From NCBI RefSeq assembly GCF_003385215.1, contig NZ_PQHW01000018.1, positions 1 to 64,000 of the forward strand: DNA of 64,000 nt. The letters run 5' to 3'. Numbering within the stretch: the stretch's first letter is position 1; each line of letters opens with the position of its first letter. This DNA is from Amycolatopsis thermalba. Its GTDB lineage: Bacteria; Actinomycetota; Actinomycetes; Mycobacteriales; Pseudonocardiaceae. The translations under genes and the position numbers were made by a program. Shown here in pieces: positions 53,494-62,590 of the stretch. The notes under the pieces are model-generated. The model was not told where the DNA came from. It ran no database searches and saw only the letters and a program-made list of their open reading frames with translations.

Positions 53494-54452
53494 CCGGGGC
53501 CCTGGACGCCGCCGGGATCACCGAACCGCGCCTGCGCGCGGCCTACGTCCGCTGCCGCCGCCTCAACGCCGAGCACGGCCGCACCTACTACCTGGCCACC
53601 CGGCTGCTCACCAAGGCGCAGCGCCCGGCCGTGCACGCGCTGTACGGGTTCGCCCGCTTCGCCGACGACATCGTCGACACCGCCGCCCCGGGCAGCGATC
53701 CGGCCGCCCGGCTGGAAGCGCTTTCCACGGCGCTGTTCGCCGGGCTGGACAGCGGCCACAGCGACGACCCGATCCTGGCGGCCGTGGTGGACACCGCGGC
53801 GCGCTACGGCATCCGGCGCGACCTGTTCACCGCGTTCCTGGACTCGATGCGGATGGACCTCACCGTCACCGGCTACGCCGACCGCGCCGCGCTGGAGAAG
53901 TACGTGTACGGGTCGGCCGAGGTCATCGGGCTGCAGATGCTGCCCGTGCTGGGGACCGTGGGCGAGCCCGGGGAAGCCGCGCCGTACGCGGCGGCGCTGG
54001 GCAAGGCGTTCCAGCTGACCAACTTCCTGCGCGACGTCGCCGAGGACCTCGACCGCGGCCGCGTCTACCTGCCCGCCGACGAGCTCGCCGCGTTCCGCCT
54101 CGACCGCGACCTGCTGCTGTGGTGCCGCCGGCACGGGCGCACCGACCCGAAGGTGCGGGCGGCGCTGGCCGCCCAGCACGCCGCCACCCGGGAGATCTAC
54201 GCCTACGCCCGCGCGGGCATCGAGCGGCTGCACCCGGTGTCCCGGCCGTGCATCGCGACCGCGCTGGTGCTGTACTCGGAGATCCTGGACCGGATCGAAG
54301 CAGCCGGCTTCGCCGTGTTCGCCCACCGCGCCCGGGTCGGCCGCGCCCGGCGGGTGCGGCTGGCGGTCACCGGGCTGGCGGGGGCGATGTGGGCGCGGCG
54401 GGGACGGCGCGCGGCCGACCTGACCGCGGCCGCGACGGAAAGGTGGGCGTGA
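53490..54452 (+). CDS. crtB: Phytoene synthase
   Basis: A 320-residue prenyl-condensing enzyme joining two geranylgeranyl diphosphates. The two Asp-rich metal sites are R-F-A-D-D-I-V-D and [18 protein letters not shown]. It overlaps crtI by 4 bp, and its stop abuts the crtYc ATG. No GGPP synthase (crtE) is in the window, so GGPP must come from elsewhere. Confidence 0.95.
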   Translation: MTGALDAAGITEPRLRAAYVRCRRLNAEHGRTYYLATRLLTKAQRPAVHALYGFARFADDIVDTAAPGSDPAARLEALSTALFAGLDSGHSDDPILAAVVDTAARYGIRRDLFTAFLDSMRMDLTVTGYADRAALEKYVYGSAEVIGLQMLPVLGTVGEPGEAAPYAAALGKAFQLTNFLRDVAEDLDRGRVYLPADELAAFRLDRDLLLWCRRHGRTDPKVRAALAAQHAATREIYAYARAGIERLHPVSRPCIATALVLYSEILDRIEAAGFAVFAHRARVGRARRVRLAVTGLAGAMWARRGRRAADLTAAATERWA

Positions 54453-54788
54453 ATGGACCGTTACCAGTACCTGCTCGTCCTGGCCGGGTGCCTGCTCATC
54501 ACCCTGCCGCTGGAGTTCCTGGGCGCCCGCGTCTACCGGCGCCCGGCCGTCCTGGCACGCGCGGTGCTGCCGGTGGCGCTGGTGTTCCTGATCTGGGACG
54601 CCATCGCGATCGCCCGCGACGTGTGGTGGTACAACCCGGCCTACGTCACCGGGGTGCGGCTGCCGTTCGCCGTCCCGCTGGAGGAAGTGCTGTTCTTCCT
54701 GGTCATCCCGGTGTGCGGGGTGCTGACCTACGGGTGCGTGCAGGCGATGCTCGGCCGGTTGCGCACGCTGCGGAAGGTGCGCCGGTGA
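54453..54788 (+). CDS. crtYc: Lycopene cyclase subunit, CrtYc type
   Basis: A 111-residue, three-helix membrane protein with D-V-W-W-Y-N-P-A-Y and the P-L-E-E motif that marks heterodimeric lycopene cyclases. It cyclises lycopene ends to beta-ionone rings together with the next product. The start directly follows the crtB stop; its own stop overlaps crtYd by GTGA. Confidence 0.92.
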   Translation: MDRYQYLLVLAGCLLITLPLEFLGARVYRRPAVLARAVLPVALVFLIWDAIAIARDVWWYNPAYVTGVRLPFAVPLEEVLFFLVIPVCGVLTYGCVQAMLGRLRTLRKVRR

Positions 54789-55105
54789 CCGGGCTGGGGT
54801 ACACGCTGCCCGCGGTGCTCGCGGTCATCGTGGTGTGCGTGTGGGAGCTGGCGTACCTGCGCACCGGGCTGTTCCGCAAGCCCGCCTACTGGATCTCGAT
54901 GGCGATCGTGGTCGGCTTCCAGATCCCGGTCGACGGCTGGCTCACCAAGCTGAGCGCGCCGATCGTGCTCTACGCGCCGGAGCACACCAGCGGTCTGCGG
55001 TTCCCGTGGGACATCCCCGTCGAGGACTTCCTGTTCGGGTTCGCGCTGGTCACCGCCGTGCTGCTGCGGTGGGAGCGGCGCACCGCCAGGCAGGAGCGGG
55101 CATGA
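54785..55105 (+). CDS. crtYd: Lycopene cyclase subunit, CrtYd type
   Basis: A 106-residue membrane protein with W-E-L-A-Y-L-R-T-G-L-F, the central D-G-W-L-T-K and the second-subunit motif I-P-V-E-D-F-L-F-G. Forms the heterodimer with CrtYc. GTG 54785 overlaps the preceding TGA; it ends in an ATGA overlap with the methyltransferase. Confidence 0.92.
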   Translation: MTGLGYTLPAVLAVIVVCVWELAYLRTGLFRKPAYWISMAIVVGFQIPVDGWLTKLSAPIVLYAPEHTSGLRFPWDIPVEDFLFGFALVTAVLLRWERRTARQERA

Positions 55106-55836
55106 GCGTGGACCGCACCGGCCTGGCCCGGCACGAGGTGCCCGGCGCGTTCGACACCGGCGCCGCCGCCTACGACCGGCTGGTCGGCGCGAACCCCGGC
55201 TACCACGCGCACCTGCGGTTGTCGGCCCGCCGGATGCGCCTGCCCGGCGGCGGCCGCGGGCTGCGGCTGCTCGACGCGGGCTGCGGCACCGGAGCCTCCA
55301 CCGCCGCGCTGCTGGCGGTCGCGCCGCACGCCGAGATCGTCGCCTTCGACGCCTCCGCGGAGATGCTCGCCCAGGCGCGGCGGAAGTCCTGGCCCGCCAC
55401 CGTCCACTTCGTCCACACTCCGGTCGAAGAGCTGGCGCCGGCCGGGATCACCGGGCCGTTCGACGCGATCTTCGCCGCGTACCTGATCCGCAACCTCGCC
55501 GACCCGGACGGGCAGCTGCGCGCGTTGCGGGCCCTGCTCAGACCCGGCGGGACGTTCGCCGCGCACGAGTACTCGGTGCGGGATTCGCTCGCCGCCCGTC
55601 TGATGTGGCACGCGGTGTGCTGGAGCATCATCATCCCCGCCGGGCGGCTGGCGACCGGCGACGCCACGCTGTACCGGCACCTGTGGCGCAGCGTCTCGTC
55701 CTTCGACGGCGCCGCGCGGTTCCGGCAGCGACTCGCGGGCGCCGGGTTCACCGCCGTGCACAGCGAGACGATGACCGGCTGGCAGCGCGGCGTCGTGCAC
55801 ACCTTCCTGGCCACCAACCCCGAGGAGACCGCGTGA
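55102..55836 (+). CDS. crtT: SAM-dependent methyltransferase of the carotenoid cluster, CrtT-like
   Basis: A 244-residue UbiE/Coq5-type class I methyltransferase: V-P-G-A-F-D-T-G-A-A-A-Y-D, SAM loop L-L-D-A-G-C-G-T-G-A-S-T, I-V-A-F-D-A-S-A-E-M. Streptomyces griseus has an equivalent gene (crtT) beside crtU in its isorenieratene cluster; its exact step there is unsettled. Overlaps both neighbours by 4 bp. Confidence 0.87.
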   Translation: MSVDRTGLARHEVPGAFDTGAAAYDRLVGANPGYHAHLRLSARRMRLPGGGRGLRLLDAGCGTGASTAALLAVAPHAEIVAFDASAEMLAQARRKSWPATVHFVHTPVEELAPAGITGPFDAIFAAYLIRNLADPDGQLRALRALLRPGGTFAAHEYSVRDSLAARLMWHAVCWSIIIPAGRLATGDATLYRHLWRSVSSFDGAARFRQRLAGAGFTAVHSETMTGWQRGVVHTFLATNPEETA

Positions 55837-57335
55837 CCGACCGCCGCGCCGTCCGGCACCGCGCCCCGGCGGACGCGGCGGACGCCCGCGCCCTGCCGCA
55901 CCGGCCGTCGGTGGTCGTGGTGGGCGGCGGGATCGCCGGGCTCACCGCGGCCACCGGGCTGGCCGAGCGCGGCATCGCCGTCACCGTCGTCGAGCGGGAG
56001 AACGAGCTGGGCGGGCGCGTGTCGGCCTGGACCGACCGGCTCGCCGACGGCAGCACCGTGTCGATGAGCCGGGGTTTTCACGCGTTCTTCCGCCAGTACT
56101 ACAACCTGCGGGCGCTGCTGCGGCGCGCCGACCCCGGCCTGACGCGGCTGCGACCGGTCGCCGACTACCCGCTCGTCGACGCCGCGGGCCGCCGGGACAC
56201 CTTCCGCGGCCTGCCGCGCACACCGCCGTGGAACGCGCTCGCCTTCGCACTGCGCAGCCCCACCTTCCGCCTGGGGGACCTGTTCCGGCTCAACGCCCGT
56301 GCCGCCGCGCCGCTGGCCGCGGTGTCCGTGCCGGGCACCTACGAGCGGCTCGACGAGGTGGATGCGGCGACGTTCCTGGAGCGCGTCAACTTCCCGCCCG
56401 CCGCGCGGCACCTGGCGTTCGAGGTGTTCTCCCGCAGCTTCTTCGCGCCGCCGTCGGAGATGTCGGCCGCCGAGCTGGCGACGATGTTCCACCTGTACTT
56501 CCTCGGCTCGTCCGAAGGGCTCGTGTTCGACGTGCCGGACTCCGCCTTCGACACGGCGCTGTGGGAGCCGCTGCGGGAGTACCTGGTGCGGCTGGGCGTG
56601 CGGTTCCGCACCGGCACCGAGGCCGCCGGGGTCACGCGGGACGGCGCGCGGTGGGCGGTCGACGGTGCCGCGGCCGACGGGGTCGTGCTCGCCACCGACG
56701 TCGCCGGGCTGCGGTCGATCGTGTCGGCCTCACCCGATCTGGCCGACGAGGAGTGGCGGTCGCGCGTGCTCGGGCTGCGGACCGCGCCGCCGTTCCTGGT
56801 GCACCGGCTGTGGCTGGACCGCCCGGTCGCGCCGGACCGGCCCGCGTTCCTCGCCACCGGCGGGCTCGATCCGCTGGACAACATCAGCGTCCTGGACCGC
56901 TACGAGCGTGAGGCCGCTTCCTGGGCGGCCCGGCGCGGCGGGTCCGTCGTGGAACTGCACGCCTACGCCTGCACCGGCGAGGTCACGGTGCTGCGCAAAC
57001 AGCTGGTGGACCGGCTGCACCAGCTCTACCCGGAGACCGCGGAGGCGCGGGTCGCCGGTGAGCTGGTCCAGTGGCGGCGCGACTGCCCGCTGTTCGGCGT
57101 CGGCGACTTCGCCCGCCGCCCCCGCGTGCGCACCCCGTTCGACGGGGTCGTGCTGGCCGGCGACGGGATCCGCATCGATCTCCCGGTCGCGCTGATGGAA
57201 CGCGCGGCCGCGACCGGCTGGCACGCCGCGAACTGCCTGCTCGCGCGGTGGGGGCTGGCCGGGCACGAACTGACCACCGTGCCGGTCCGCGGGCGGTTCG
57301 CGCCGCTGCGGGCCCTGGCCGCGCTAGGAGGGTGA
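55833..57335 (+). CDS. crtU: Beta-carotene desaturase/methyltransferase, CrtU type
   Basis: A 500-residue FAD-fold protein: V-V-V-V-G-G-G-I-A-G-L-T-A-A (27-40), E-N-E-L-G-G-R-V, then S-R-G-F-H-A-F-F-R-Q-Y-Y-N-L-R, the distinctive CrtU block. C-terminal V-V-L-A-G-D-G-I-R-I-D-L-P-V. CrtU converts beta-rings to aromatic rings, giving beta-isorenieratene and isorenieratene. GTG 55833 overlaps crtT. The next gene starts 2 nt after its stop. Confidence 0.9.
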   Translation: MTDRRAVRHRAPADAADARALPHRPSVVVVGGGIAGLTAATGLAERGIAVTVVERENELGGRVSAWTDRLADGSTVSMSRGFHAFFRQYYNLRALLRRADPGLTRLRPVADYPLVDAAGRRDTFRGLPRTPPWNALAFALRSPTFRLGDLFRLNARAAAPLAAVSVPGTYERLDEVDAATFLERVNFPPAARHLAFEVFSRSFFAPPSEMSAAELATMFHLYFLGSSEGLVFDVPDSAFDTALWEPLREYLVRLGVRFRTGTEAAGVTRDGARWAVDGAAADGVVLATDVAGLRSIVSASPDLADEEWRSRVLGLRTAPPFLVHRLWLDRPVAPDRPAFLATGGLDPLDNISVLDRYEREAASWAARRGGSVVELHAYACTGEVTVLRKQLVDRLHQLYPETAEARVAGELVQWRRDCPLFGVGDFARRPRVRTPFDGVVLAGDGIRIDLPVALMERAAATGWHAANCLLARWGLAGHELTTVPVRGRFAPLRALAALGG

Positions 57336-57337
57336 GG

Positions 57338-58351
57338 ATGGCACCGCGCTGGCCCCGGAACTGGCCGCTGCAACCGATCCCGCGCACGCCGTGGGCCCGG
57401 CAGGAGCCCACCTACCGGGAGGCGAAGCCGTCGCTGATCGAGGCCGCGCTCAAGCGGGCCGAGGCGCGGCCGTCGGGGAACTGGTACGTGTTCGCCGCCA
57501 GCCGGGACGTGCGCGCCGACCGGCCGTACGGGTTCTCGGTGGCCGGGACCGAGCTGGTCGCGTGGCGGGACCGGACCGGGAAACTGCTGGTCGGGCCAGG
57601 AGTGTGTCCGCACCTGGGCGCCCCGATGGCGCTGGGCCGGGTCGACGACGGCGGCCTGCGGTGCCGGTGGCACGGCCTGCGCCTGGACGAGCGGTCGTGC
57701 CGCCCCGCCTTCGACGACGGGGTGCTGGCGTGGGTGCGGCTGGACCACGTCGGCGGTGAGGAGCCCTTGCCGTCACCGGTCGTCCCGGCCCGGCCGTCCG
57801 GCGGGGTGGACTCGGTGGCGCGCCTGGACGGGGTGTGCGAGCCGCGGGACATCATCGCCAACCGGCTCGACCCGTGGCACGGCTCGTGGTTCCACCCCTA
57901 CTCGTTCACGCGCCTGAGGGTTCTCTCGGCGCCGGGCGAGGTCGACGTCGCCGACGCCGACGACCGCTTCGTGGTGGCGGTGACCTTCCGCGTCACCCCG
58001 ACGCTCGGGGTCCCGGTCGAAGCCGAGTTCACCTGCCCCGGGCCCCGGACGATCGTCATGCGCATCACCGGCGGCGAGGGCGCCGGCAGCGTGGTGGAAA
58101 CCCATGCCACGCCGCTGGGCCCCGGCCGGGACGGCCGCCCGCGGACCGCGGTGATCGAAGCCGTGGTGGCCGCCTCGGAGCGCCCCGGCTTCCGGGTCGC
58201 GCGCGCCGCCGCCCCCGCGCTGCGGCCCCTGATGCGTCACGCCGCCGCCCGGCTGTGGAAGGACGACCTCGCCTACGCCGAGCGCCGCTACCGGCTCCGC
58301 GCTCAGGAATGGACCAGCCGCGACGGCCGGTCCGAGGCCGGCCACACGTAG
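57338..58351 (+). CDS. Rieske [2Fe-2S] protein, DUF5914-like, of the carotenoid operon
   Basis: A 337-residue protein. The Rieske cluster ligands are C90-P-H92 and C109-R-W-H112 (G-V-C-P-H-L-G-A-P; L-R-C-R-W-H-G-L). The C-terminal region (D-P-W-H-G-S-W-F-H-P-Y-S-F) resembles the DUF5914 domain seen in similar crt clusters. AGGAGGGTGAGG precedes ATG 57338. It could hydroxylate or demethylate the aromatic carotenoid, or pass electrons to CrtU; its role is unproven. Its last 49 bp overlap the convergent gene. Confidence 0.87.
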   Translation: MAPRWPRNWPLQPIPRTPWARQEPTYREAKPSLIEAALKRAEARPSGNWYVFAASRDVRADRPYGFSVAGTELVAWRDRTGKLLVGPGVCPHLGAPMALGRVDDGGLRCRWHGLRLDERSCRPAFDDGVLAWVRLDHVGGEEPLPSPVVPARPSGGVDSVARLDGVCEPRDIIANRLDPWHGSWFHPYSFTRLRVLSAPGEVDVADADDRFVVAVTFRVTPTLGVPVEAEFTCPGPRTIVMRITGGEGAGSVVETHATPLGPGRDGRPRTAVIEAVVAASERPGFRVARAAAPALRPLMRHAAARLWKDDLAYAERRYRLRAQEWTSRDGRSEAGHT

Positions 58352-58785
58352 GGCAGATCGTCCGGCACGCCGTCGAAGAACCGCCGGTAGTGCTCCGGAT
58401 CCTTGTGCAGCAGCGCCGACTGGTGGCTGCGGTGGAACTCCGGGTCGCCCAGCCACGGCGGCATCTCCCCCGCCTCCCGCAACGCCTGCTCGTCCCGCGG
58501 CTCGGTGACGCCGACCGCGCGCGCCAGGTCGCCGGTCAGTTTGGTGGCGCACGTGTCGCTGCGCCCGGCCGCGCACCACACCCGGCACACCTCCAGGCCG
58601 TAGCGGGTGAGCGCCTCCTCGTAGCCCGTCCACATCTTCGCCGCCGGGTGGTGCCGCCACCCGTAGCCCGGCACCGTCAGCGCCCGCAGCACCTGCAGCG
58701 TCTCGACGCGCTGCTTGCCCAGGCGGCGCGCGTCGAGCACCCGCGCGGTGTCGGCGAACCCGGGGTAGGGCAGGAACGTCTGCAC
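58303..58785 (-). CDS. MSMEG_6728-like protein (pyrimidine-dimer glycosylase-related)
   Basis: A 160-residue protein opening M-Q-T-F-L-P-Y-P-G-F, then A-R-V-L-D-A-R-R-L-G-K-Q-R-V-E-T, W-R-H-H-P-A-A-K-M-W and P-P-W-L-G-D-P-E-F-H-R-S-H-Q-S-A-L-L. These match the MSMEG_6728 family, related to the T4 endonuclease V-type fold, suggesting a DNA-repair function. GTG 58785 starts 1 nt after the upstream stop. It overlaps the Rieske gene tail to tail by 49 bp. Confidence 0.85.
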   Translation of the reverse strand: MQTFLPYPGFADTARVLDARRLGKQRVETLQVLRALTVPGYGWRHHPAAKMWTGYEEALTRYGLEVCRVWCAAGRSDTCATKLTGDLARAVGVTEPRDEQALREAGEMPPWLGDPEFHRSHQSALLHKDPEHYRRFFDGVPDDLPYVWPASDRPSRLVHS

Positions 58786-58786
58786 G

Positions 58787-59230
58787 TCAGCCCACCCGCT
58801 CGTCCGGGGTCGCCTCGTGCCCGGACACCCCCCGCGTGCGCCGTTCCCGCTTCAGCTCGGCCTCGAACAGGTGCCGCCGCCCGCCGGTCAGCTCCCGCGC
58901 CTGCCGTTCGAACGCGCGGAACGGCTGGTAGTAGGTGTCGTCGAAGTCCTCGACCACCTGGAACGTCCACCGCCCCGGCAGCACGTTGCGGCCCACCAGC
59001 TCGCGGGCGATGCGGTCGGCCAGCTCGTCGTGGCCGGCCTTGCGCAGCAGCTCCACGGCCTCGCCGACGGCGAAGTCGGTGGTGCCGGTCATGCGGTGGA
59101 ACTGGTAGAGGTGCCCGCGGGCGACCTCCAGGGTCTCCAGTGCCTCCGTGAGCTTGCCGACCGCCTCGACGGTCGCGCGGTCGTACCGGTCGGCCTCGGG
59201 GTGGTCGTCGTCGAGACGGGCGTCAGTCAT
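58787..59230 (-). CDS. Conserved helical protein of unknown function
   Basis: A 147-residue soluble, strongly helical protein: L-T-E-A-L-E-T-L-E-V-A-R-G-H-L-Y-Q-F-H-R-M-T-G, then V-G-R-N-V-L-P-G-R-W-T-F-Q and Y-Y-Q-P-F. It looks well conserved in character (few low-complexity stretches), but I do not know a named domain. Forms an operon with the glycosylase-like gene. Confidence 0.75.
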   Translation of the reverse strand: MTDARLDDDHPEADRYDRATVEAVGKLTEALETLEVARGHLYQFHRMTGTTDFAVGEAVELLRKAGHDELADRIARELVGRNVLPGRWTFQVVEDFDDTYYQPFRAFERQARELTGGRRHLFEAELKRERRTRGVSGHEATPDERVG

Positions 59231-59270
59231 GGTGGACGGATACCCACCGCGAACCGTTTCACAACCGTTG

Positions 59271-60149
59271 CTACGTGAGCACGGGTTCGCGTTTCCGGCG
59301 CGTGCGCGACACCGCCACCCCGGCCAGGCAGAGCACGCCGCCGGCCAGCGACAGCCAGCCCGGCACCTCGCCCAGCACGGCCCACGCCATCAGCACCACG
59401 ACCGCGGGGACGGCGTAGGTGGTCGAGCCCATCTTCCCGGCGGTGGTGCGCGCCAGCGCGTACGCCCAGGTGGTGAACGCCAGTGCGGTCGGGAAGACGC
59501 CGAGGTAGAGCATGCTCAGGGTGGCCCCGGCGGGGGCGGTCGCGAGGCCGTCGAGGAGCTGCCCGGTGAACGGCAGGCAGACGACGGTGCCGATGAGGCA
59601 GCCGAACGTGGTCACCTGCAGGGCCGACGCGTGCTTCAGGGCGGGCTTCTGGCTCACCACGCCACCCGCGTAGGTGATGGCGGCGAGCAGGCACAGCACC
59701 ACCCCGAGCACCGGCGCGTGCCCGCGGCCGGACATCGACAGCCCGACGACGACGGCGCCGGCGAAGGACACGGCCAGGCCCGCGAGCAGCCGGCCGGGGA
59801 AGCCCTCGCGCAGCAGCCAGCCGCCGAGCAGGGCGATCAGGATGGGGCCGACGTTGACCAGCATCGCCGCCGTGCCCGCGTCGACGAGCTGCTCACCCCA
59901 GTTCAGGACGACCATGTAGGCGCCGAACCAGAGCACCCCCGCCCCGGCGATGCCCGGCCACGCCTCGCGGCGGGGCAGCCCCTCGCGGCGGATGACCAGG
60001 AAGACGAGGAGGGTGAGCGTGCCGGCGGCGAGCCGGCCGAGCGCCAGCGCGCCCGGCGCGAAGTACTCCCCCGCCGCCCGGATGGCCACGAAAGCCGACG
60101 CCCACAGGACGACGGTGGTGAGCGCCGCGACCATCGCGCGGCGGTCCAT
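59271..60149 (-). CDS. EamA/DMT-family transporter
   Basis: A 292-residue, ten-helix membrane protein with two EamA repeats: W-A-S-A-F-V-A-I-R-A, G-A-G-V-L-W-F-G-A-Y near the first repeat end, and T-A-L-A-F-T-T-W-A-Y-A-L late in the second. Exports small metabolites or amino acids; substrate unknown. ATG 60149 is preferred: the frame is open to 60212 but would overlap the upstream gene. Confidence 0.88.
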   Translation of the reverse strand: MDRRAMVAALTTVVLWASAFVAIRAAGEYFAPGALALGRLAAGTLTLLVFLVIRREGLPRREAWPGIAGAGVLWFGAYMVVLNWGEQLVDAGTAAMLVNVGPILIALLGGWLLREGFPGRLLAGLAVSFAGAVVVGLSMSGRGHAPVLGVVLCLLAAITYAGGVVSQKPALKHASALQVTTFGCLIGTVVCLPFTGQLLDGLATAPAGATLSMLYLGVFPTALAFTTWAYALARTTAGKMGSTTYAVPAVVVLMAWAVLGEVPGWLSLAGGVLCLAGVAVSRTRRKREPVLT

Positions 60150-60171
60150 GCTGAGATCCACGGCCCGGAGG

Positions 60172-60597
60172 TTATGCGCCGGAGATGTCGGTGTCCGGCG
60201 ATTTTCCGCCACGGCGCCCGACGAGCCGGTCGAGCAGCAGGGGGTTGCCGGGCCAGGCGGCTTCGAGGACTTCGGCGGGCACCCGCCGCGCCGCGTACCG
60301 CAGGGCGAGCACCACGACGACGACGTCGTCGAGAGGCCCGATGACCGGCAGGAATTCGGGGACCAGGTCGATGGGCGAGAGCACCCACAACCCCGCGAAG
60401 ACCACGGCCAGCTTGGCGCCGAGCGGCACGCGGGGATCCTTCCGGAGCCGTCTGGCGGTGGTCACGCAGTCGGGCAGGAAGCGGGCCAGATCGCGGACCA
60501 GCCCCGGTGGCAGCAGCTGAGCGAGCAGGAGGAGAAGCCCCCACGAGGCGAGGACAATCCCGCCGGCGATCAGCACGCCCGTGAGCCACCCCGGCAC
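60172..60597 (-). CDS. YkvA/DUF1232-family membrane protein
   Basis: A 141-residue protein: N-terminal TM helix (W-L-T-G-V-L-I-A-G-G-I-V-L), then the DUF1232 core D-P-R-V-P-L-G-A-K-L-A and L-S-P-I-D-L-V-P-E-F-L-P-V-I-G-P-L-D-D. Function unknown. GTG 60597 follows AAGGAG. Upstream of the transporter by 22 bp, probably co-transcribed. Confidence 0.88.
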   Translation of the reverse strand: MPGWLTGVLIAGGIVLASWGLLLLLAQLLPPGLVRDLARFLPDCVTTARRLRKDPRVPLGAKLAVVFAGLWVLSPIDLVPEFLPVIGPLDDVVVVVLALRYAARRVPAEVLEAAWPGNPLLLDRLVGRRGGKSPDTDISGA

Positions 60598-60755
60598 CGA
60601 CCTGCTCCTTCTCGTGTCCCGCCCGGAGAGCCTACCGGCTCACCCAGCGTGACCGGCAGCGCTTATAGCGCACTGTTGATCACGCGCGGTCACCCACCCC
60701 CTTGTCACCCGGCCTGTCCGGATGGGCTACTCTGGTGCGCACAAGAAAAGAGCAA

Positions 60756-60839
60756 GTCCGAGTGGCGGAATGGCAGACGCGCTAGCTTGAGGTGCTAGTG
60801 CCCGTAAAGGGCGTGGGGGTTCAAGTCCCCCCTCGGACA
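60756..60839 (+). tRNA. tRNA-Leu (GAG anticodon)
   Basis: A class II tRNA of 84 nt. Acceptor GTCCGAG pairs with CTCGGAC (60832-60838), discriminator A 60839; the anticodon stem CTAGC/GCTAG encloses TTGAGGT with anticodon GAG at 60789-60791; the long variable arm has CCC-GTAAA-GGG; T-arm GGGGG-TTCAAGT-CCCCC. CCA is not encoded. Its 3' end abuts an integrase module, a typical attachment site. Confidence 0.97.
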
Positions 60840-61055
60840 CACTTTCGTGGCAGATCTGCCACATCTGGCGTACCAGTGCTTCAGTGCAATCCACCACCTG
60901 ACTGCGGCATGTAGGCCGCGTCTGTGTGTCTCCTGGCGGTGGTCCTCGTGACCGGCGCCGTGATCAAGCCGGTCATCCCGGCTACTCCTTCTCCGCGCGA
61001 CGGTCATGCCGCTGTCGGCATCAGGACCGCCCGTCGAACGCTGCCACTCCCCGCC

Positions 61056-61418
61056 ATGCCGAGGCCTCGCACAAGCAGCGTCGCGTACGGGATGGCGGCC
61101 GTGGACTGCCGCGGCCGCGTCGCCGACCGGGCCGTGCTGACCGCGCTCTCTTGGACACCAGGCAGCCGCCTGGACATGCGCGAAGCGCACGGACTCCTCC
61201 TCATCCGCCGCGACGGCCACGGCATGTTCAAGGTGACCAAGGAGGGGCACCTCCGCCTGCCCGCCACTGTCCGGCACCGCTGCCGCCTGGTCGCTGGCGA
61301 CCGCGTCCTTCTCGTGACCGACCCCGAGCGGGACCTGCTCATCGTCCACCCGCCCGCAGCGCTCGACGACCTCCTCGCCCATCGCCACACCGAAGTGCTG
61401 GACGGTGATCCCGCATGA
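61056..61418 (+). CDS. AbrB/MazE-like DNA-binding domain protein next to integrase
   Basis: About 120 residues. V-D-C-R-G-R-V-A-D-R-A-V-L-T-A-L is followed by a SpoVT/AbrB-like strand set (F-K-V-T-K-E-G-H-L-R-L-P-A-T-V-R-H-R; L-V-A-G-D-R-V-L-L-V-T-D-P). Its stop overlaps the integrase start (ATGA). Similar small AbrB-type genes precede actinobacterial integrases and may control excision. The start is unsure (ATG 61056 or 61092, or GTG 60924 upstream). The 216 bp between the tRNA and this gene hold no other clear feature. Confidence 0.78.
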   Translation: MPRPRTSSVAYGMAAVDCRGRVADRAVLTALSWTPGSRLDMREAHGLLLIRRDGHGMFKVTKEGHLRLPATVRHRCRLVAGDRVLLVTDPERDLLIVHPPAALDDLLAHRHTEVLDGDPA

Positions 61419-62419
61419 CGACGGCCGATTTGGACGCCGCGCGTCTGCTGCTAGCCCGAATGGGGCTGTCCCCCGAGGACCTCCTCAGTGCCCCGGCAGC
61501 TCGGCCACCCGTGCCTACCTTCCACGAGTACATCCCGATCGTCTCGGGCGCGGTCACCGACGGCACCCGCCGGGTCTACGGCTCCTACTGGAACCGCATC
61601 GACACCCACTGGGGACACCGCCGTCTCGACGATCCCACCCCATTAGAGATCAAGCAGCTGGTCGAACACGTGAAGACCAACGCCGTACCCCGCCGCAACG
61701 CCCGCGGCGGACGCAGCGCTGGCGAACATCTCATCGCCGCCCTGCGCTGCCTGTACCGGCACGCCGAAGACGACGGCCTCATCGACCCGGCCGACAATCC
61801 GGCCACGAAGGTCGCCAAACCCCGCCGCCTGCCCTCCACCCGCCGCGCCGTCGCCGACACCCGGCTGGCCGAGATCAACCACGTCGCCGCCACCACCGGT
61901 AACGACCCCGCCCTCGACAGCCTGATCCTGCGCCTGCACACCGAAACCGCCTGTCGCCGCGGCGGCGCACTTGCCCTTCGCCCCCAAGACCTCGACCGCG
62001 ACCAATGCCTCGTCTTCCTCCGCGAGAAAGGCGAAACCGTGCGCTGGCAGCCGGTGTCGCCAACCCTGATGACCCACCTCCAACAGCACGCCGACCAACG
62101 TCACGCCCCACGGGACGGACAACTCCTTCGCTACGCCGACGGCCGGCCGATCACCACCAGACGCTACGACCACCTCTGGACCCGGCTCGGCAACCACCTC
62201 CCCTGGGTCGCCACCCAGCAAATCTCCACCCACTGGCTCCGCCACACCACCCTCACCTGGGTCGAACGCAACTTCGGCTACGCCATCGCCCGCGCCTATG
62301 CCGGGCACACCGACCACAACAACGACGCCGGAACCACAACCACCTACGTCCGAGCCAGCATCCAAGAAGTCGCCGCCGCGCTGGCGACCCTCACTGGAGA
62401 GCCACACTCACTCGCCTAG
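61415..62419 (+). CDS. Tyrosine site-specific integrase
   Basis: A 334-residue recombinase. N-terminal SAM-like core-binding domain (about 35-130); catalytic residues R181 or R182 (E-T-A-C-R-R-G-G-A-L-A-L), H273-x-x-R276 (H-W-L-R-H-T), H298 (A-G-H-T-D) and nucleophile Y311 (T-T-T-Y-V). All are present, so it may be active. It lies 576 bp from the tRNA-Leu 3' end, the expected attachment site. No second copy of the tRNA end is visible in the window. Confidence 0.92.
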   Translation: MTTADLDAARLLLARMGLSPEDLLSAPAARPPVPTFHEYIPIVSGAVTDGTRRVYGSYWNRIDTHWGHRRLDDPTPLEIKQLVEHVKTNAVPRRNARGGRSAGEHLIAALRCLYRHAEDDGLIDPADNPATKVAKPRRLPSTRRAVADTRLAEINHVAATTGNDPALDSLILRLHTETACRRGGALALRPQDLDRDQCLVFLREKGETVRWQPVSPTLMTHLQQHADQRHAPRDGQLLRYADGRPITTRRYDHLWTRLGNHLPWVATQQISTHWLRHTTLTWVERNFGYAIARAYAGHTDHNNDAGTTTTYVRASIQEVAAALATLTGEPHSLA

Positions 62420-62590
62420 AGCCACGCGCGCCGTGGCCCTTGGGCGTGAACTATGTCCGCGATACCGCGCTGACCTGCGAAAACATGACTCCTGCAGGTC
62501 AGCGCGGTTCGTTCAGGACCGTTGAGGCGCGTTCCGGCCGGTTCAGCGCACAGTCCTGCTCCCGGTTTGCTCCCCACGGTGCTCCCCGAA
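62420..62590. other. Spacer after the integrase with a 14-bp inverted repeat
   Basis: CCGCGCTGACCTGC (62465-62478) and GCAGGTCAGCGCGG (62494-62507) are perfect complements with a 15-nt loop, 46 bp after the integrase stop: a terminator or a recombination-related site. No gene is seen in this stretch. Confidence 0.6.
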
